64,000 nt of DNA from Diprion similis (GCF_021155765.1 NC_060110.1:12771501-12835500); one strand, 5' to 3'; shown: positions 13,201 to 27,032, numbered from the stretch's first letter. The notes: generated by a model from the sequence alone, not told the origin. Translations and numbers: made by a program.

Positions 13201-14390
13201 TGATCTTAAGTAGCTGTATTAATCAGTCTCACTCAACCCCTCAGGTACTGATCATTGCATTGAAAAAACATTCTCAAACCTTGTTGGTTACAAAGTAACG
13301 ACAATTTTTGCATCAAATTTTCTTTGCTCTTTGTTAAGTAGGTTTGTTAATAAAACAATATGAGCAGACAAAGGCACATCTCCCGGAATTTTATTACATG
13401 GCTCATGATCGGATTTAGCTTGTGAAACAACAGTTGAACAGAAATTAATCCCTTCGTACAATTTTCAGCAACTTGTAATGAAAGCGGCATATTTCACCTC
13501 GAGACCCGGTTTTATCTCAGGGCATGAAAATTGTTCAAGGAAGAAAATCCAGAAATACTTCGTTTTCGAAGAAATAGGTAATTATACATGTATGTTTTCA
13601 ACAAGACTCTAATATTATTTTTTTCCATATGGCCGTCCCCGTACTGTCCTAAATGTTTAACGAAACTCATTAGAATTAACGGCTGTTTTTATACTTCACC
13701 AAAAAATATATCACTGAAAATCAGGTAAAAATTGGTGCATGTTAAGTCGCCAAAGAAAATAGAAGGTTTGCGGAATGTGATGAGATGGTAATACAATCAA
13801 CATCCGTTACTTTGAAAGGGTATTCAATGTTAAATGCAATGACAAAACCGGTTTTAGTGAAGTAACGGACAGACCGATAAACAAGCACAGTGTCAATAAA
13901 CGCAAGTAAAAAATGAATCCTTCGTGACTTTTGATATTTACGGATGTTCAAACATCAGAATCAGAAATAACAAATAGGAATCTTTCCTTTATCGACATTC
14001 TTCTATTTTCATCGGGTGCCTTGATAATAATAATATTCTTATCCTTATAGAGGACCTGAACAAAGTCTGTATACATTATGTTTTAACAGTATTCAACAAA
14101 AAGTATTATTTTATCAGCCCATATGACACGTTACACTGTAAGAAGATGGGCACAAGCATAATAAAAATACCAAAAAATCTCAACTTAATATTCATTGCTG
14201 AGCCTGTAGAGCAGCAATCTATAAAACTACAGCCAAGAAACTGTTGATCAAGATATTTTAGCAAGAATATTGTTAATTGGTTTGATTTGTCTAAGTTCAT
14301 TGCTACATAATGGTATACAGAATTTTGATTGTTACAGATCCAATATGATCAAGATGTTTGTTAGATATTTGTACCATGGTCAGAATTGAT
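10300..14390. other. Intergenic region between Mlx and FBXO28
   Basis: Very AT-rich DNA with short random frames, homopolymer runs and a TA-rich palindrome (listed separately). The part just below 14391 should contain the FBXO28 3' untranslated region. No other gene is visible. Confidence 0.5.
12205..12300. repeat. TA-rich low-complexity palindromic stretch
   Basis: Alternating TATA/GTATAT sequence of roughly 95 bp. The centre (12231-12262) runs from TTTGTATATA to CATATATACAAA and is a near-perfect palindrome that could extrude as a cruciform. A second, similar TA segment follows. It looks like a microsatellite rather than a mobile element; no target-site duplication was evident. Confidence 0.6.
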
Positions 14391-17300
14391 TTAGATTTTT
14401 GAGCGTTTAGCCTGACGAGATTTTGACGAACGTCGCGGCTTCTTACATGCATCACTTGGCATATCATCAGCAGAAGATTTTCGTTTAGTCAAGCTAGATG
14501 GTGCTGGTGCTTTTGGTGGTGCCATTTCCACAGGTGCTGGATGACTCAGAAGAATCGGCATCATTTCTGTGCAGGGGCTACGAGCCTCTGTTATTGGAAC
14601 AAAATCTAGGGTTTCTCCCAATGCTTCTGGCAAGACACCTTGGTTTGCCAGAGCCTGCAGATCCTCCGTCGGCATCGGCATCGATTGTCCGCATCCAACA
14701 CAAGCCGGAATAGCCGGTGATTTAGAACGCCAATATTGTAGCTCTGTTTTGCACTTGTTTAGTTCCTGTAGAATATTCACGTGACAGAGATGATGATCCT
14801 GAGAAATTTTATGCTTAGGCAACTATCTTGTCTAGTGAAATGCAATAACATTCACATAATTTATCCAAAACCGAAATAAAAAAAGAATAAATTGTAAATA
14901 AAAAAAAAAAAAAAATCTTTATGATACGGCATAAGATTTCAATATTTCTAAACATTACCGTGCTTAGGACCATTTCATGGCATGATTTAATGGGCCATGC
15001 ATATTTAAAAGGAGCAAATTCCATATAACTTGGTTGCATGAATAATTGATTGGGTAATAAGAAATGTAAGAATTTCTGTAGTTGAAATTGGAATTTCAAT
15101 CAGTAGATTTTCAGAACCGCTAAGATTGATTTTCTTTTTCTTTTGCTGATGCATCACACACGTACCTGTGCTAATATTGTATATAGACATACAATTTTTT
15201 CCGCATAGTAACAGATTAAGATAGTATTGTAAATCTGAATAACAAAGCTGATGCTAACAGAAGAGGATTGCAACCAAACCTGCTAATGTTCATGAAAATA
15301 AGGTGGCAAAGTCTGACAATCAAAATTTTGTCAAATACCTTGAACCTCTGATATTTCTATAAGTAGAATTATAAAAACGAACTGCATTATTCTATACTTG
15401 AGAAATTTAACGCGATCGACTGCTAACTCTCATCTCTAGATTTAGCTTTATACCTGAATAGTTAATGAAAACTTAAAATGGTTGTCTTATCGAGTCTATT
15501 TGAAAAACGATGTTAATAACTATACCTGTAGAAGAGTGCTAAACTTCCGTGAAGTCTCTTCATTCTTCTTATCATTATCATCAAGTCGGCTAGCATATTC
15601 TAAAATTTGTTTTTGCTGCTCAGCTATCTTCGCTTTGCAGCCACGCAAATCTCTGCGCATCAATGTCAATTGGCTGTTGTATCGCTTCATTCCCTGTTTA
15701 ATTTTTCTTATGCGTTTGCGCAAGACCATATTAGATTGCGGAGGCGCGACGTTGGACTCCAACAAACCAGGATCATCAGAAGAATGGGGCGGCGAGCCTT
15801 CGCCCCCACTACTTCCACCACCTTTGCCTCCTCCGGTACTCAAAGGTGCAGAATCCAGGCACATAAATGGTTTGCTTACATTACTAGGAGCTGTAATTTT
15901 ATTAACTTAATTGTGATTTTATCAAATAAATATATATCAGGCAAAATTGAAATGTAATTCTTAAATTCATTTTAGTTTGTAATAAATAACTTACAGGAAA
16001 AGGTGCCTGCGAGATCAAGAAAATCAGTTCCAAAGTACGGTATTTCAGGGAGAGTGGGTTCTAAGCGCTCTTTGAAGTACTCCATTGCCATTGTACTAAG
16101 GTCAAACAATTCATCAGTCACTTTGTAAGGCCGAGCCAGCTTTGGAGTAACTCGTATGTAATGTAAAATACGATACACCTCATCCAAAATCTAGGAAACA
16201 AATAATCAAACGTATTATTTTATTATCATTATTTCCAATTGGCTTTCATGCTGATTGACGATTTCAAGGTGCTCCCAGCATAAAGTTCGTACACAACTGA
16301 TCATTATTTTCAATGCTCGACTAGTAAGGGATGAGACTTGGATGTTTTAATTACCTCTCCTGGAAAGAAACAACAATGTTTGCGTTCTATGTGCTTTCCA
16401 AAGCTCATCTGTAGGAGAGTAAGTCGCATATGCAAGGTCTCTATAATATCAGATTCGCAAGCCAATGGATGATTTCGTCGAGCGGATTCCCGTCTTGGCA
16501 TTTGTGCTTTAATTGCCTGAAAACGGCAGAGCATTTGTGTTTGGAGACGTTGAAAAGTTGAGCTGAGAATAGACCCGCACACTCGATCCATCTGATGGCA
16601 CACCTGAGAAAAATAATTGGAAATAACAGCTGTTACTAAAAATGGAATGGAATTTTTCAAGATGTAATGCCTCAATCAACATAGTTTCAGAGAATGCGGA
16701 CTATAAAAATAAAAAAAATTGTCCAAGTAATGTAATGGACTTTGACAGGCTGGATTCGACCATAAAAATCGTTGGAACAACAAGAAGTAGGTAACAATGA
16801 TATTATGCAATTGACATGTTGAGTCAAAGTTTTCAACAACTATGAGCGAAATTTTTTCATTTTAAAATGTATATAATAAATTATAAGTTTCAGAAGTCAA
16901 TGAAGTAATGAATCAAATAGGATGTTGAATAAGTTTGAGACAGTATTGGCAAAAAATGACAAAGGTATTAAAATTGTACTTACATCAGATTTACACTCAT
17001 GGACAAACACAATTTTTACTTTTACAAAACGACATTACCTAAATCCTGATACTTTTATGAGGTTGGTGAGTAAGCTGTTTTTGCCATTACAAGCATCAAT
17101 AACATTGTTTCTATGACTGATTCTGATTATATTGGCAATGTGGACAAATGTAATGCATCCGTCTTTCACGATGCAGGTTTGAGGTGAGGTATGGAGAACA
17201 ATACATAGATTTCCGATTTTTGATAAAATACGTGCTTCTTCGAAATTATATTGCTTTCATACAAGTACACTAAATCAAGTTTATTTATATCGTAATTGTA

Positions 17301-18060
17301 ACTTATGCAGTACAAAATTTGAAAAAAAAACAATTAAAAAAAAACACAAAACCACTATTAGTGGCGCTCTCCATTTTGTCAATCTCTTTTGGACAAAAAA
17401 AATAGAATGCAATTCACTACTTACAATGCTGTACTCAAGATTTTATAATATTTCCACATATGAATTGATACTGCCGATTTAAAATTGACAAGACTTTCTG
17501 CATCCGACTGAAGTATGATTATCTTATGCGAAAAATTTCATTAAATTTTGTGAATACTGGGCGATTATACTATTTGACTTGAGTTTAGAAAGAATAACGA
17601 CTTTATATGGATAATTTCACCCAATGCATAACACATCTATAAGAACATTTTCGATTAAAAAATATATCCGTTCTTGTTATCAGATTATTTCTGGTTATGG
17701 TATTGTAATTGCTTGACGTCTGGTCTCTTATTGAATGAAAAAATACAGGCAAGTATGAAAAAATAATTTTCCTGTTGTAATAAATGAATAAAAAAATAAG
17801 ATAAATATACTTACGGGACGCAAGTGGGCAATGGTATTGAAGTCAAGATAGCCAAGTATTTTCTCCTGAATCTCAACAGGCAGATCCAAGAGATGAGTGT
17901 TCAGAGGAGGCGTGCTTTCTGCAACTTGAGCTGTAGATGACTGTCCCGACTGCGTTTGCACTTGACTCTTGCGAGGTATGCCAACATCCCCAATGCCATC
18001 ACCGACCGCACTTCCACCATTACCACTTCCCACACTGCTCATCTGACGTGTGGAGACCAT
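14391..18060 (-). CDS. FBXO28: F-box only protein 28 (FBXO28)
   Basis: Five exons join in frame: 18060-17815, 16603-16355, 16190-15995, 15890-15526 and 14798-14391, totalling 1464 bp (487 aa plus stop). All introns are GT-AG. A Ser/Gly-rich N-terminus leads to the F-box (about 57-100, LLDLPVEIQEKILGYL, continuing VCHQMDRVC), which binds Skp1 in an SCF ubiquitin ligase. The diagnostic segment QMPRRESARRNH (117-128) matches the vertebrate family, as do SMAMEYF-like STMAMEYF in exon 3 and a coiled coil at about 285-375 (RRDLRGCKAKIAEQQKQ). The C-terminus is basic (KKPRRSSKSR...), suggesting nuclear localisation. The start is the ATG at 18060; a longer in-frame start 72 bp upstream exists, but an acceptor-like aag at 18107 suggests that this part is untranslated or from another exon. 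The exon 5 acceptor could alternatively lie 15 bp upstream. Confidence 0.93.
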
Positions 18061-19201
18061 TGTTTCTATTGTGGAACTGCACAATTCGTCAGGTACCTTA
18101 AATGAATATGTGATGTTAGTCCTGTTGAACACGAATTCAGAGTGAACTGTGATGACATGTCCTTATTGAAAATTCTCAATTCATCGATCACCTTTCAAGT
18201 AAACAACATATGTGATGTTTACAATAATTATTTGAAATTTTGTATAATTTGGTCTTATTTTAACCGTCCTATGAGGTATTTCTAAAGTCACATGTACTTC
18301 AGAGGATTTATCCAAGCAGGGGGCCGCTTAATATCCACCCCATGCCAAGAAGGAGAGAAATTTTAGATACAACCTAGGGGAGACTCTTGCAACAGGAATC
18401 ATTGAAATATTTTGTGGTCTAGGTGTATTGTATAAACACTCTTGGTGAGAATTCAGAGTATTTGCATGACTACATATGCTTTCAGGAATAATATAATGAT
18501 AAATTGACCCAAACGTAAAAAAATACAATACTATTTACTTAGTTATATGTATTTGAAATGACATTGTTTCTTTAGCCGTACTATAAATCAAGCACAGTTT
18601 CGCAATCCTGTGAACTGAAATATATATAAATCATCTGAACTTTATTGTACCATTTGAATTCCTAATAGATTATCTTGAATATTTACAACAGTATAATTTA
18701 TGCTGATATGTGTATAAAATATTCAATTTTTATTTGTAGATGATCTGGAGTATACAAATTTGTGTCATTCGAAATAGTTTGTACGTAACAAACTTCAGAA
18801 AACTAATATTGTCGATCGGTTTATTAACGTTCGTATCAATTAATGAAATAAAATTTGTGTTTGTATTGTGAAATTTGATAAGGTTGAAGTTCGTAACGTT
18901 AATGCATCGGTATGTTGTTAGGAAAAATCGTTATTTCGCGAGTTTATGAATATCTTAAATTCAGCAAAGTGTAACAGAGCAACACATATCCATGTGGGTA
19001 GTATAACTATAAAATTATTTGTGTTTGCATGTTCCGTTATGTAAACATTACTAACTTCCACCTCACAAAACATGTGCCACAGTCATATTTTTATGTTCAT
19101 TCTAATAAAGAGGTGTAAGGTTTACCTTCCACAGTATGGAAAGAATGTATGTCTAATATAATTTTGTGTTGAATTTATACTAATAAACTGTTTCGAATTA
19201 C
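18061..19201. other. Region upstream of FBXO28, no gene recognised
   Basis: AT-rich, without a supported coding region. Just upstream of the FBXO28 ATG there is an acceptor-like tcatttaag, so an upstream non-coding exon for FBXO28 may lie somewhere in 18-21.5 kb. Confidence 0.4.
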
Positions 19202-19387
19202 TAGAAGTTCCATCTGGATGATATCTGCCAGGCAAAGACTTGGCCAATTCGCCCCTTAGCAGCAGTAGCCATAGCTTCACGAGATCTATGCCACCTTGGC
19301 TAATATCTTCAGGTGGCAAGGCTACACAGGCAGCTTGTTTAACCTTCCTGCTCAAATTTGTTGCTGGTTCAGGTTCTTGGTGTCTTT
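19202..19387 (-). other. Candidate symmetric coding exon (62 codons), unidentified
   Basis: On the minus strand, an acceptor (atttatag) and a donor (gtaatt) bracket 186 bp open in one frame with phase-1 boundaries on both sides. The translation is protein-like: a polar start (RHQEPEPATNLS), then a helix-like DLVKLWLLLLRGELAKSL and a tail GRYHPDGTS. GC content is higher than the flanks. The phase does not fit a splice into the known FBXO28 exon 1. It may belong to an unrecognised gene or a decayed element. Confidence 0.28.
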
Positions 19388-19810
19388 CTATAAATAATTT
19401 TCTTGGCTGACGTTATCGACGCTAAATCAGCAAATTGATTATTATGCGTGATGTCAAGTTAAACGATAATTGGACATTGAAATTTGATGCGGCTCAAAAG
19501 ACCTTCCCAATTTGTATCCCAAGCTCCCTTTAATGCGTGAAATAATATTTCCAAGTTCGTTTTATGTCAAGGATTAGTTGGCATGGTGCCATACCATTAA
19601 TAATGGATATTAGTAATCAAAGAGATGCTAATTCAAGCCTGACAGGAATGATTTCTGCTTTAAATTTGTTTTGAACAATTTATACAAAAATGGAATTATT
19701 ACAATTCCATTTTGTGCGACTAGTAGCTCCTTCACATTTCTTCTTGTACCATCTTAATATTTTTATCAAACACTTTGAGTTGAAAAAAATTGTACATTTT
19801 TGTCATGCAG

Positions 19811-22723
19811 AAAAAGCAACTTTGTGACCAATGTAGGTAAGTTTTGGCAGCAGGAAAAGAAGTCCCCCATTCCCCTTTCACAAGATTAGACAAAATGCTT
19901 GGTTATTACTGTAAATTTGTGTAGTGTAATTAGATGCAGGGTCACCTAGTGTCAAGGCAAACGAAGTATCGTGACTATTGCCAAAGGGATATATATCACT
20001 ACCAAGTCTGTAGATAGAAACAAAACTTCTGATGTTGAATAAATACCGCATTGATTAACATTTATTCCAATATTCATAGCAGATACAAAGAACCACACGG
20101 GTAGTACTGAAAAGAGAAAGATAAAATTGCTTTTAGACCATAAAATTTCAGTGAACCAGTTATTTTTTTCTTTTTGTCTGCTATAAGTCCGTGCAAGACA
20201 AATGAATCAGGTTAATTTTAGTATGCATGTGTTGCCAGCTAATGTATACAAAGAACTCTCACAATTAGCAGGAAGATTAAACATGGTTTCAATTGATGTT
20301 GGAGAAGTTATGAAGCGATATGTGCTTTTGTTATACAGGTTAAATTTTCGGTGTTATTGGGTGCATAAGGATCTTCTCAAGTATTTAGCAGAATAATTTT
20401 CAAACATATTATTTATTGATTGCCATTGTGTGCTAAGTACAATAATTTAAATAAAATCTATTTTATATCACACACCGATTACATAAGAATGGGATAATAT
20501 TATGTACATACATACGTGGATTACAAGTTGAATATAAAACTTTGATGATTAATTTCGTGAAATGCATTCGCATTAAATTGTATGTTTCGTGAAAAAAATG
20601 AGAAGAGGAAAAAAAATGTAAGACTTTTACAAAATTTCGTAAGATACGTATTTGACGCGACGAGTCGTCGATCTGTAAATAGCTTTTTTTTATTCAAGAT
20701 TTTCTACTGGAATATCTCCACAGCTTGCTAGAGAACAGAGAGCTTGGGCATAATAGAACGTATATGAAAGTGGTTAACTCTTTGGCTTTTTACCGCCATA
20801 AAAATTCTGAAACATATTTATGCTGCACGATTAATTACACTTGGCAAAATAAGCAGAAACATTGAATCGATAGATATTTATTATCACGTTAATGTTCATT
20901 AATCGCGCCATAGTTCGCATACTTGATACTGTTAAAGACATAAATAAAGGAAAAAATTCACGGAACATGGAGGAAAGTTATAAAAAAAATACACATATAA
21001 AACGGCGGAGATACGGAATTGCAGAAATGAGATGAATGTATACGTTTTAGACAGGTACAAAAGTTGGTTCAAAAATGGTCGTAGCTCTCTCTCGCTTACC
21101 TTTACCCCAAACAGAAAATGATCACTGCATCGACGTTGCTGTTTCCAGCGACATTTTGACGGCCCTCGCGTTACTCTTCCGCACCCCTTTAGACGGTGTT
21201 TCAATTTCCGTTCTTATAAAATGGTAAAAAAAACCTCGCGACGGTTAAACGAGGTGTATAATTTCGAGACGAGTCCAAGGCTTTCAATAATGAATTTCCA
21301 ATTTTCTGCAACCCAGAACCGTCAAGCAAATCACAATCAACCGTGCAACTCCAAAGCGCGGATTGCGCAAACTCATTGGTCGGATACGCGGTTCTTTCCA
21401 ATGAACGGAGGTGCGAGTCGCTCTTATTCTATCCCGAAGCCTGTGGCATCAGTGCTGCCACTACCTGGAAAAGAAACAGGCATTTCATCCGCAACTATTC
21501 GCTACTCCGTACGTTCTCTTATCATTGGCTCACACCATTGTCAGCGGTTTCAAGTCTGTATTAGGCTACTGTATAATTAACTAACTTCTTGTCGTCCTGC
21601 CCAGGTGTTCGCTACTAGCAATGAATAACGGAACACATCCAAATGCAGAGGGGTCGATTGTGTCAATATTATTACTAGATTATCACGTGGGTCGTTTTAG
21701 TAGGCCAATAGCGTTGTAGTTTAAAGCCGAATTGTAATGGGACTCTAGTAACAAAAGCAGCACTATCAACCCCAAAAAGTGAAAGTCCCTAGCTCGTCGC
21801 TGGGTGAGAATCCGCAAAACGGCAAAGGTCATCGCACTGACTTTCGTCAGGAAAAAAACACATGCAATAGGTAGGGGGATAGGACAGATCAGGAGAGCCA
21901 GGGGATAGACTCTGCCTTGGGTTGTGGCACCAAACGACCGTCGACCGCAGACCCGGCATCTGAGAGTAAAACTTTCAACTATCACTTGATTAAGTGTTTC
22001 CCCACGGTTATTATCATTGACGATAGCAAAAATATATGCCACTTAATCTGAATTATTTATGAACCAAGAATAATGCATTATAATAGTCAGGAATCTAAAT
22101 TATTTGGATGTCGTCTGATAAATTTGTATACAGAGAATGAAAATCCAGTTTACATTTCATTCGGAATCGGTTCGTTGAACCGTTATCTAAACGGCTCGCT
22201 CCCTAATGGTGAATAGTTATTAGATAAAGCGTTGTAAATTTTTTTACAAAATAATTAAAGGTTCTTTCATTGAATTTTCCTAATTCGTTTCGGGAAATTA
22301 TCTTTTTTTCGTGACGATGTTGATGAATTATTATAGTCGTGATTCGGGTCATACGAAAATGAAAATATAGATAACTTTGAATTACTTGTCCGGCATTGTT
22401 TTGTGATTCTACTTCGCAATTTTTCTCCCATTTTTTATAATTATATTTCCTTGTGAAAATTCAGACAGAAGGCACAAACAAATTCCCTGAATTGTTGTTT
22501 ATTTTTTTTTCTTCGCAGTATGACAATTCGAAGACTTGATGTAGTACGACCTGGGCGACAGTGTGCTCTCAGTAGAATACTACATTTACGGTTGGCGAAT
22601 GAAACATATTTTTTATATTATAACAATTATCCATTTACTACTTACGATAATTTTTTACTTGGTTCACATCTGTTTGAACAATTAACCGCAATTATACGCA
22701 ATATTGAGTTAGTATTTCCATAG
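19811..22723 (+). CDS. Candidate multi-exon gene, unidentified (partial model)
   Basis: Three pieces share compatible phases: a possible 26-bp microexon 19811-19836 (acceptor catgcag, donor gtaagt), exon 20188-20338 and exon 22519-22723 with a TAG stop. The second exon has a strong polypyrimidine tract before its AG and donor gttaaa. The last exon follows a T-rich tract and ttcgcag. The joined translation reads through each junction; the last two exons meet in phase 2 at LLLYS-MTIRRL. The middle part looks helical (ANVYKELSQLAGRLNMVSID), and the C-terminus ends RNIELVFP. The first ATG available in the middle exon is at 20202. No family is recognised. The first piece is the weakest, and any real start exon has not been found. 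The 2.2-kb intron contains CCAAT boxes. Confidence 0.3.
21290..21540. promoter_or_regulatory. Cluster of CCAAT boxes, possible promoter
   Basis: CCAAT or its reverse ATTGG occurs at 21298-21302, 21375-21379, 21398-21402 and 21534-21538, in a patch that is GC-richer than the flanks. Multiple CCAAT boxes typify NF-Y bound promoters. A minus-strand transcript starting here could splice at the donor-like gtaagc near 21100 and supply an untranslated first exon for FBXO28. That link is inference. Confidence 0.25.
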
Positions 22724-25700
22724 AAAGAATTATCGAATATACTTAGGTAATTCTATTTCATAAAGAAGAAGTATTTACTATGAAAACTTCGTGCATTGCC
22801 ATAATTATTTTATCAGTATATTGTTACAGTAAAAATTACATCAATTTTCGATGTATAATTGATAAACTATCGTATTCAAGTTACATTCAAATTTGCTTGC
22901 AGGTTTATGTGAGTTTAAACGTTGATTAAAAAAATCTCATAAAATAAATGCGTCACTCAAGACTTTTTCACCTCAAAGAAATATGTACGAGCTTCAACAC
23001 CTCACAGTAATTAAGCCTGGTTACCGTTTGCACTGAGTATTATGTAAATTGAAGGAGAAAGAATGTCAGTTTCTATATTATGTGAAATTGAAGTAAGGCA
23101 AGACATTCTTTAGATAAAGCTGTTCATTCTTTGCGGATGTTAAAAAGGCTACTGTTTAAGTATGCTTATGAAACCATTAAAGACCGTAATTACACGGTGA
23201 TATAGACTGTATAGAAGGCGCATCCAAACACCGTTAGCACAAAAGATGATATTGAAAAAGACATTCGAAGGTTAAGGTGCAGGTATTGTGAAATTTCGGC
23301 ACTGGAGAAAAATGGTGCCGATAGTTTAAGAACAAAAAGGTATATACGTAGTATATAACGCAACGTAATAACTATATATTATGATTTTTTCAACTTATTT
23401 ACCCACAATGTGGAAATGTTTAAGTATAATATCACATACAATTTGTTTTCCAACATCGTACCCCATAAGAAATGTATCACGATTTCAAAAGAAGTTTTAC
23501 AAGCAAAGATTGTGCTTTCAGGTAACATCAACCATTCTCTTGATTTCTAAGAAGCTTGCATCATAATTCTGCCCAAGTATTCACTCATTGAACAGCTTGC
23601 AGAATCCGATTCGTGCTGCGTTACCCGTAAGCTGACTCTAACAATAACTAGATTGTGACTAGCATAATTGAATCGTTTAGTACTATTTAAAAAAATTTCT
23701 AAGCTATCTATATTTTCCAATAATTTGTACATCTATATGTGACACGCTGAGAAGCTAGGCAGTGTAATATTAAGGAATTTACTGCAATGGGTTGATCACT
23801 TTGTAAAAGTAATGAACATTTCGGTTATGGAGGTAACACGTTATCTAGCTATCGTTGCATGTAAAGTAAATAATTCACACCTCGGTATAAAAAAAAGTAC
23901 CGATCAATTCGACAACCAAGAATCACTTCCACAGACATAGAACTGTATTACAGAAATTTTATGAATGTTGGCGAAAAAAACGTGCCGGAGTTGTGAGTAA
24001 ATGTAGGACGGTGCAGCGGCGTCGACAATTATCATGTACACCAATAAGATCTCGGTACCTTTACAGAGAACAAATAAGAAATTGGACGTGTCGACCTTAC
24101 AGAATTTAATGAACACGTTTTTACCGACATCGTCCGCTTTCCCGTTTCACCTTGTACCTAGTTTTTTCTTCCGCAGATAATAGCATTATTTTATATTGGC
24201 TTACATTGAAAAACGTTCTTGCGATAATTGAATGTTGTTGGAGAAAAGTATCGAGCAATAAGTTTTGAGTATTTATACACCCGTGGGTACAGAATAATTA
24301 TACAGTGCATATACGTAGTTGCTCGATTTCAAAAGTCATCCTATGTATTTAGCATAAGCCTAAAATAACCGACGTCGTACATCATTTCATCTAGGTTTAT
24401 GGCGGCATAACAACAATGTATATCTAACATAAGATAATCTGTTGCCTTAACTTTTTATCGGATTCGTAACAATAAATTGGCGTGGGACTTTTGCCTTGCC
24501 ATATTATATTATTTTTTTCGCAATTATTTTGAAGCTATGATCTACGTTATATTCAGGCATCAATATTTGTAAATGAACCGTAAAAGGTCAGTTTATTCAA
24601 ACAATAAAAAGTACAAGCTAATTTTCTGCTCCATATAAATGTCCAGGTGTCTAGTCACGCGATCCGTAGCCGTTTCTCGGCAAAACCACACGTCTGGTGC
24701 TATGATAATGACACGTTGAAATCGACATGCTTCAATTAGTCACGTGCTGAAAAATCAAATAGGAGTTTCATGATCTTGGAATCAAATAAATAATTCTGAG
24801 TATCAGGCACTTTCAAAAATTTACAACGAAACATCATTATCGTTGTTGACACCAGTGCAAACGTGTTAATTAATACATACGAAAGAAAACAACTTCCGTA
24901 CTTTTAAACACAAATCTGAAATTAGAGTTCTCTATCGAAAAATTCATCTCGATTTGACCAACTTGGCGTTCATGCACTAAACAACTTTTCCTGTCCATTT
25001 ATACCTATTGCTTATTAACACTTTCTGCGCTGAGTCAGCAGACCTTCTTTACCTGATTATCAATGAATAAATAAAGAGAGGTGCCAAATCAAAAAGTCAA
25101 TGAACTATTCTACTTTTCTCACAAGTTTGATGAATAAATTGCTTGTCCCATTCAACAGAACTTCACAAGTACTTGGGTTGTTACTTCTGAGTCTTCAACT
25201 GGACGAAATAGAATGCCGCAGTTGAAAACCGAAGTTACTTATTCAGTAAGTTAAGTAAATCAACGATCTAGACGAAGCTCACGACGTGCGCGTTTTAGTC
25301 CATAATTTGCACACATACGGAAAAGTATGTACATTTTTTTATATTTCCTCACTTTCGTATTAATTTACGTTTTTACACAACTCTTAGAGCTACAAGAACT
25401 TTGTCTGTAATATAGTTTAAAATTTTGAATAGCTTTAAAGTTCTAAAACGTATAATTAGAACGCTACACCTGAACTTCTGGTGCCACTGTTTGTAAAATT
25501 AGACAAGTCTTCTTTGACGTTATGTCATAGTTACATGTATCTACCCCATTTATCACTGTACAATAGGGTTAACGTAATATAGACAGACACTTCTATACGG
25601 CGTATAAACATGTGAATAATTTTGTACGACATGATGATAGAAAACCTGTGATAAATTCAACTGAGATATTAATAATAAAAACTAATGGCATATCACAGAT

Positions 25701-27032
25701 CCCAAAATACGGCTACAAAACTTGAAATGCGTAGTAGAGTATAAATGACATGACATCACGAAGTAGACGTACGTATTATGTGCAAGGGTATTGAAAAAAA
25801 TTTGCTCTCTGTACCTAATTATTTATTACCTTCGGCCCACGAACAATTAATATTATGCCAACATCGAATCTCTTGTGTGAAAATAATACAGGCTTTATGA
25901 TGGATTTCCGTACATCATTCCTGAATTTATTTATCTTATTTAAACACGAGTATCTTTTGTTCCAACTAAAAAAGTGAACTGACGTATATTTTTTTCAATG
26001 TTATGGCTCGAAAATATATACGCGAGGTTGAAGTGGATCTATTCTTACCGCACAAGTTCTACAGTAAACTGTCCTGTAAGAACGAAAGTGAAAGACAAAA
26101 CTTAGTACTCTTCGGTTCAGAAATTATTCACTAATCAGGTTTCACTGATAAATATGAAGATACGATCAATTCAATACCTTCAATCGAAAAGTTCATACTT
26201 TAAGAATTCTTTTGGAATCTCAACTTCTAAAGTTCATACTTATCGTTATATTACCTCAGGTGCTACACCCAAGTTTTTCCCACCATTAAATATAAACATC
26301 GGTAAGCTCATTGTAGGCATACCTGTAAACACCGTGAACTGTGAACAGTGTTCAGATATGTTCCGAAGTGATACTTACGTCTTTGAACTCTATACAACGC
26401 AGACGTACAACAACGTCGCAAGAACTGGCCAACTCATGAGTGAACCGGGTAGTTAGTCACTCGGCGTTGTTCCTATGGATTGTGCACAGTGATTCACGTG
26501 AGGTAAATGATCTCTGAGAAAGTCATATAGTAAAATCGAAACGACAAACCTCGAGGAAAATACCGACACTGAGTTTTCCCAGTATCGGCGTCGGTCTTAC
26601 TTCAGAAATCATAATCGCAGAAATTCCTGGGGCAGAAGGAAAACAAGAGAATTCCACCACCACTCTCTAATTCCTAATCCCGAAGCTGGACTCCCCACCA
26701 GATCCGCTACTCTCATAATTCATCGAACCTGACGTCGACCCTCGAGCCCCGGTTCTGGGCGGCTGACAACGAACGCGTCCTGCCGACGGAGACTTACATT
26801 TTAGATATAACAGACAGACGTGATGTTCCTCCGGCAAAAGGCTGCGGTCGTATTTAATATGGCTGTCCGCTACGAATGCGTTCAGTTCTCGTTCGACCAC
26901 AACCGATCCCGTATCCCATGCATAAACCATTCTTCACTTGGCTACACGGACCGTGATCCTCACTCGCCTGCACACGGCAAACCTTCGAAGAGCTATTGTT
27001 GGACAGTGTTGGGACAGTGATCACTCGGCGAT
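22724..27032. other. Intergenic region upstream of the carbonic anhydrase gene
   Basis: Mostly AT-rich with short random frames. The last 400 bp (26650-27030) is GC-richer and probably holds the carbonic anhydrase promoter and 5' untranslated region. A minus-strand open frame in that patch (26667-26930) has no recognisable product. Confidence 0.45.

Noticed and set aside
21683-22042. 119-codon minus-strand frame
   Set aside because: No family match, and no supporting splice sites or composition change.
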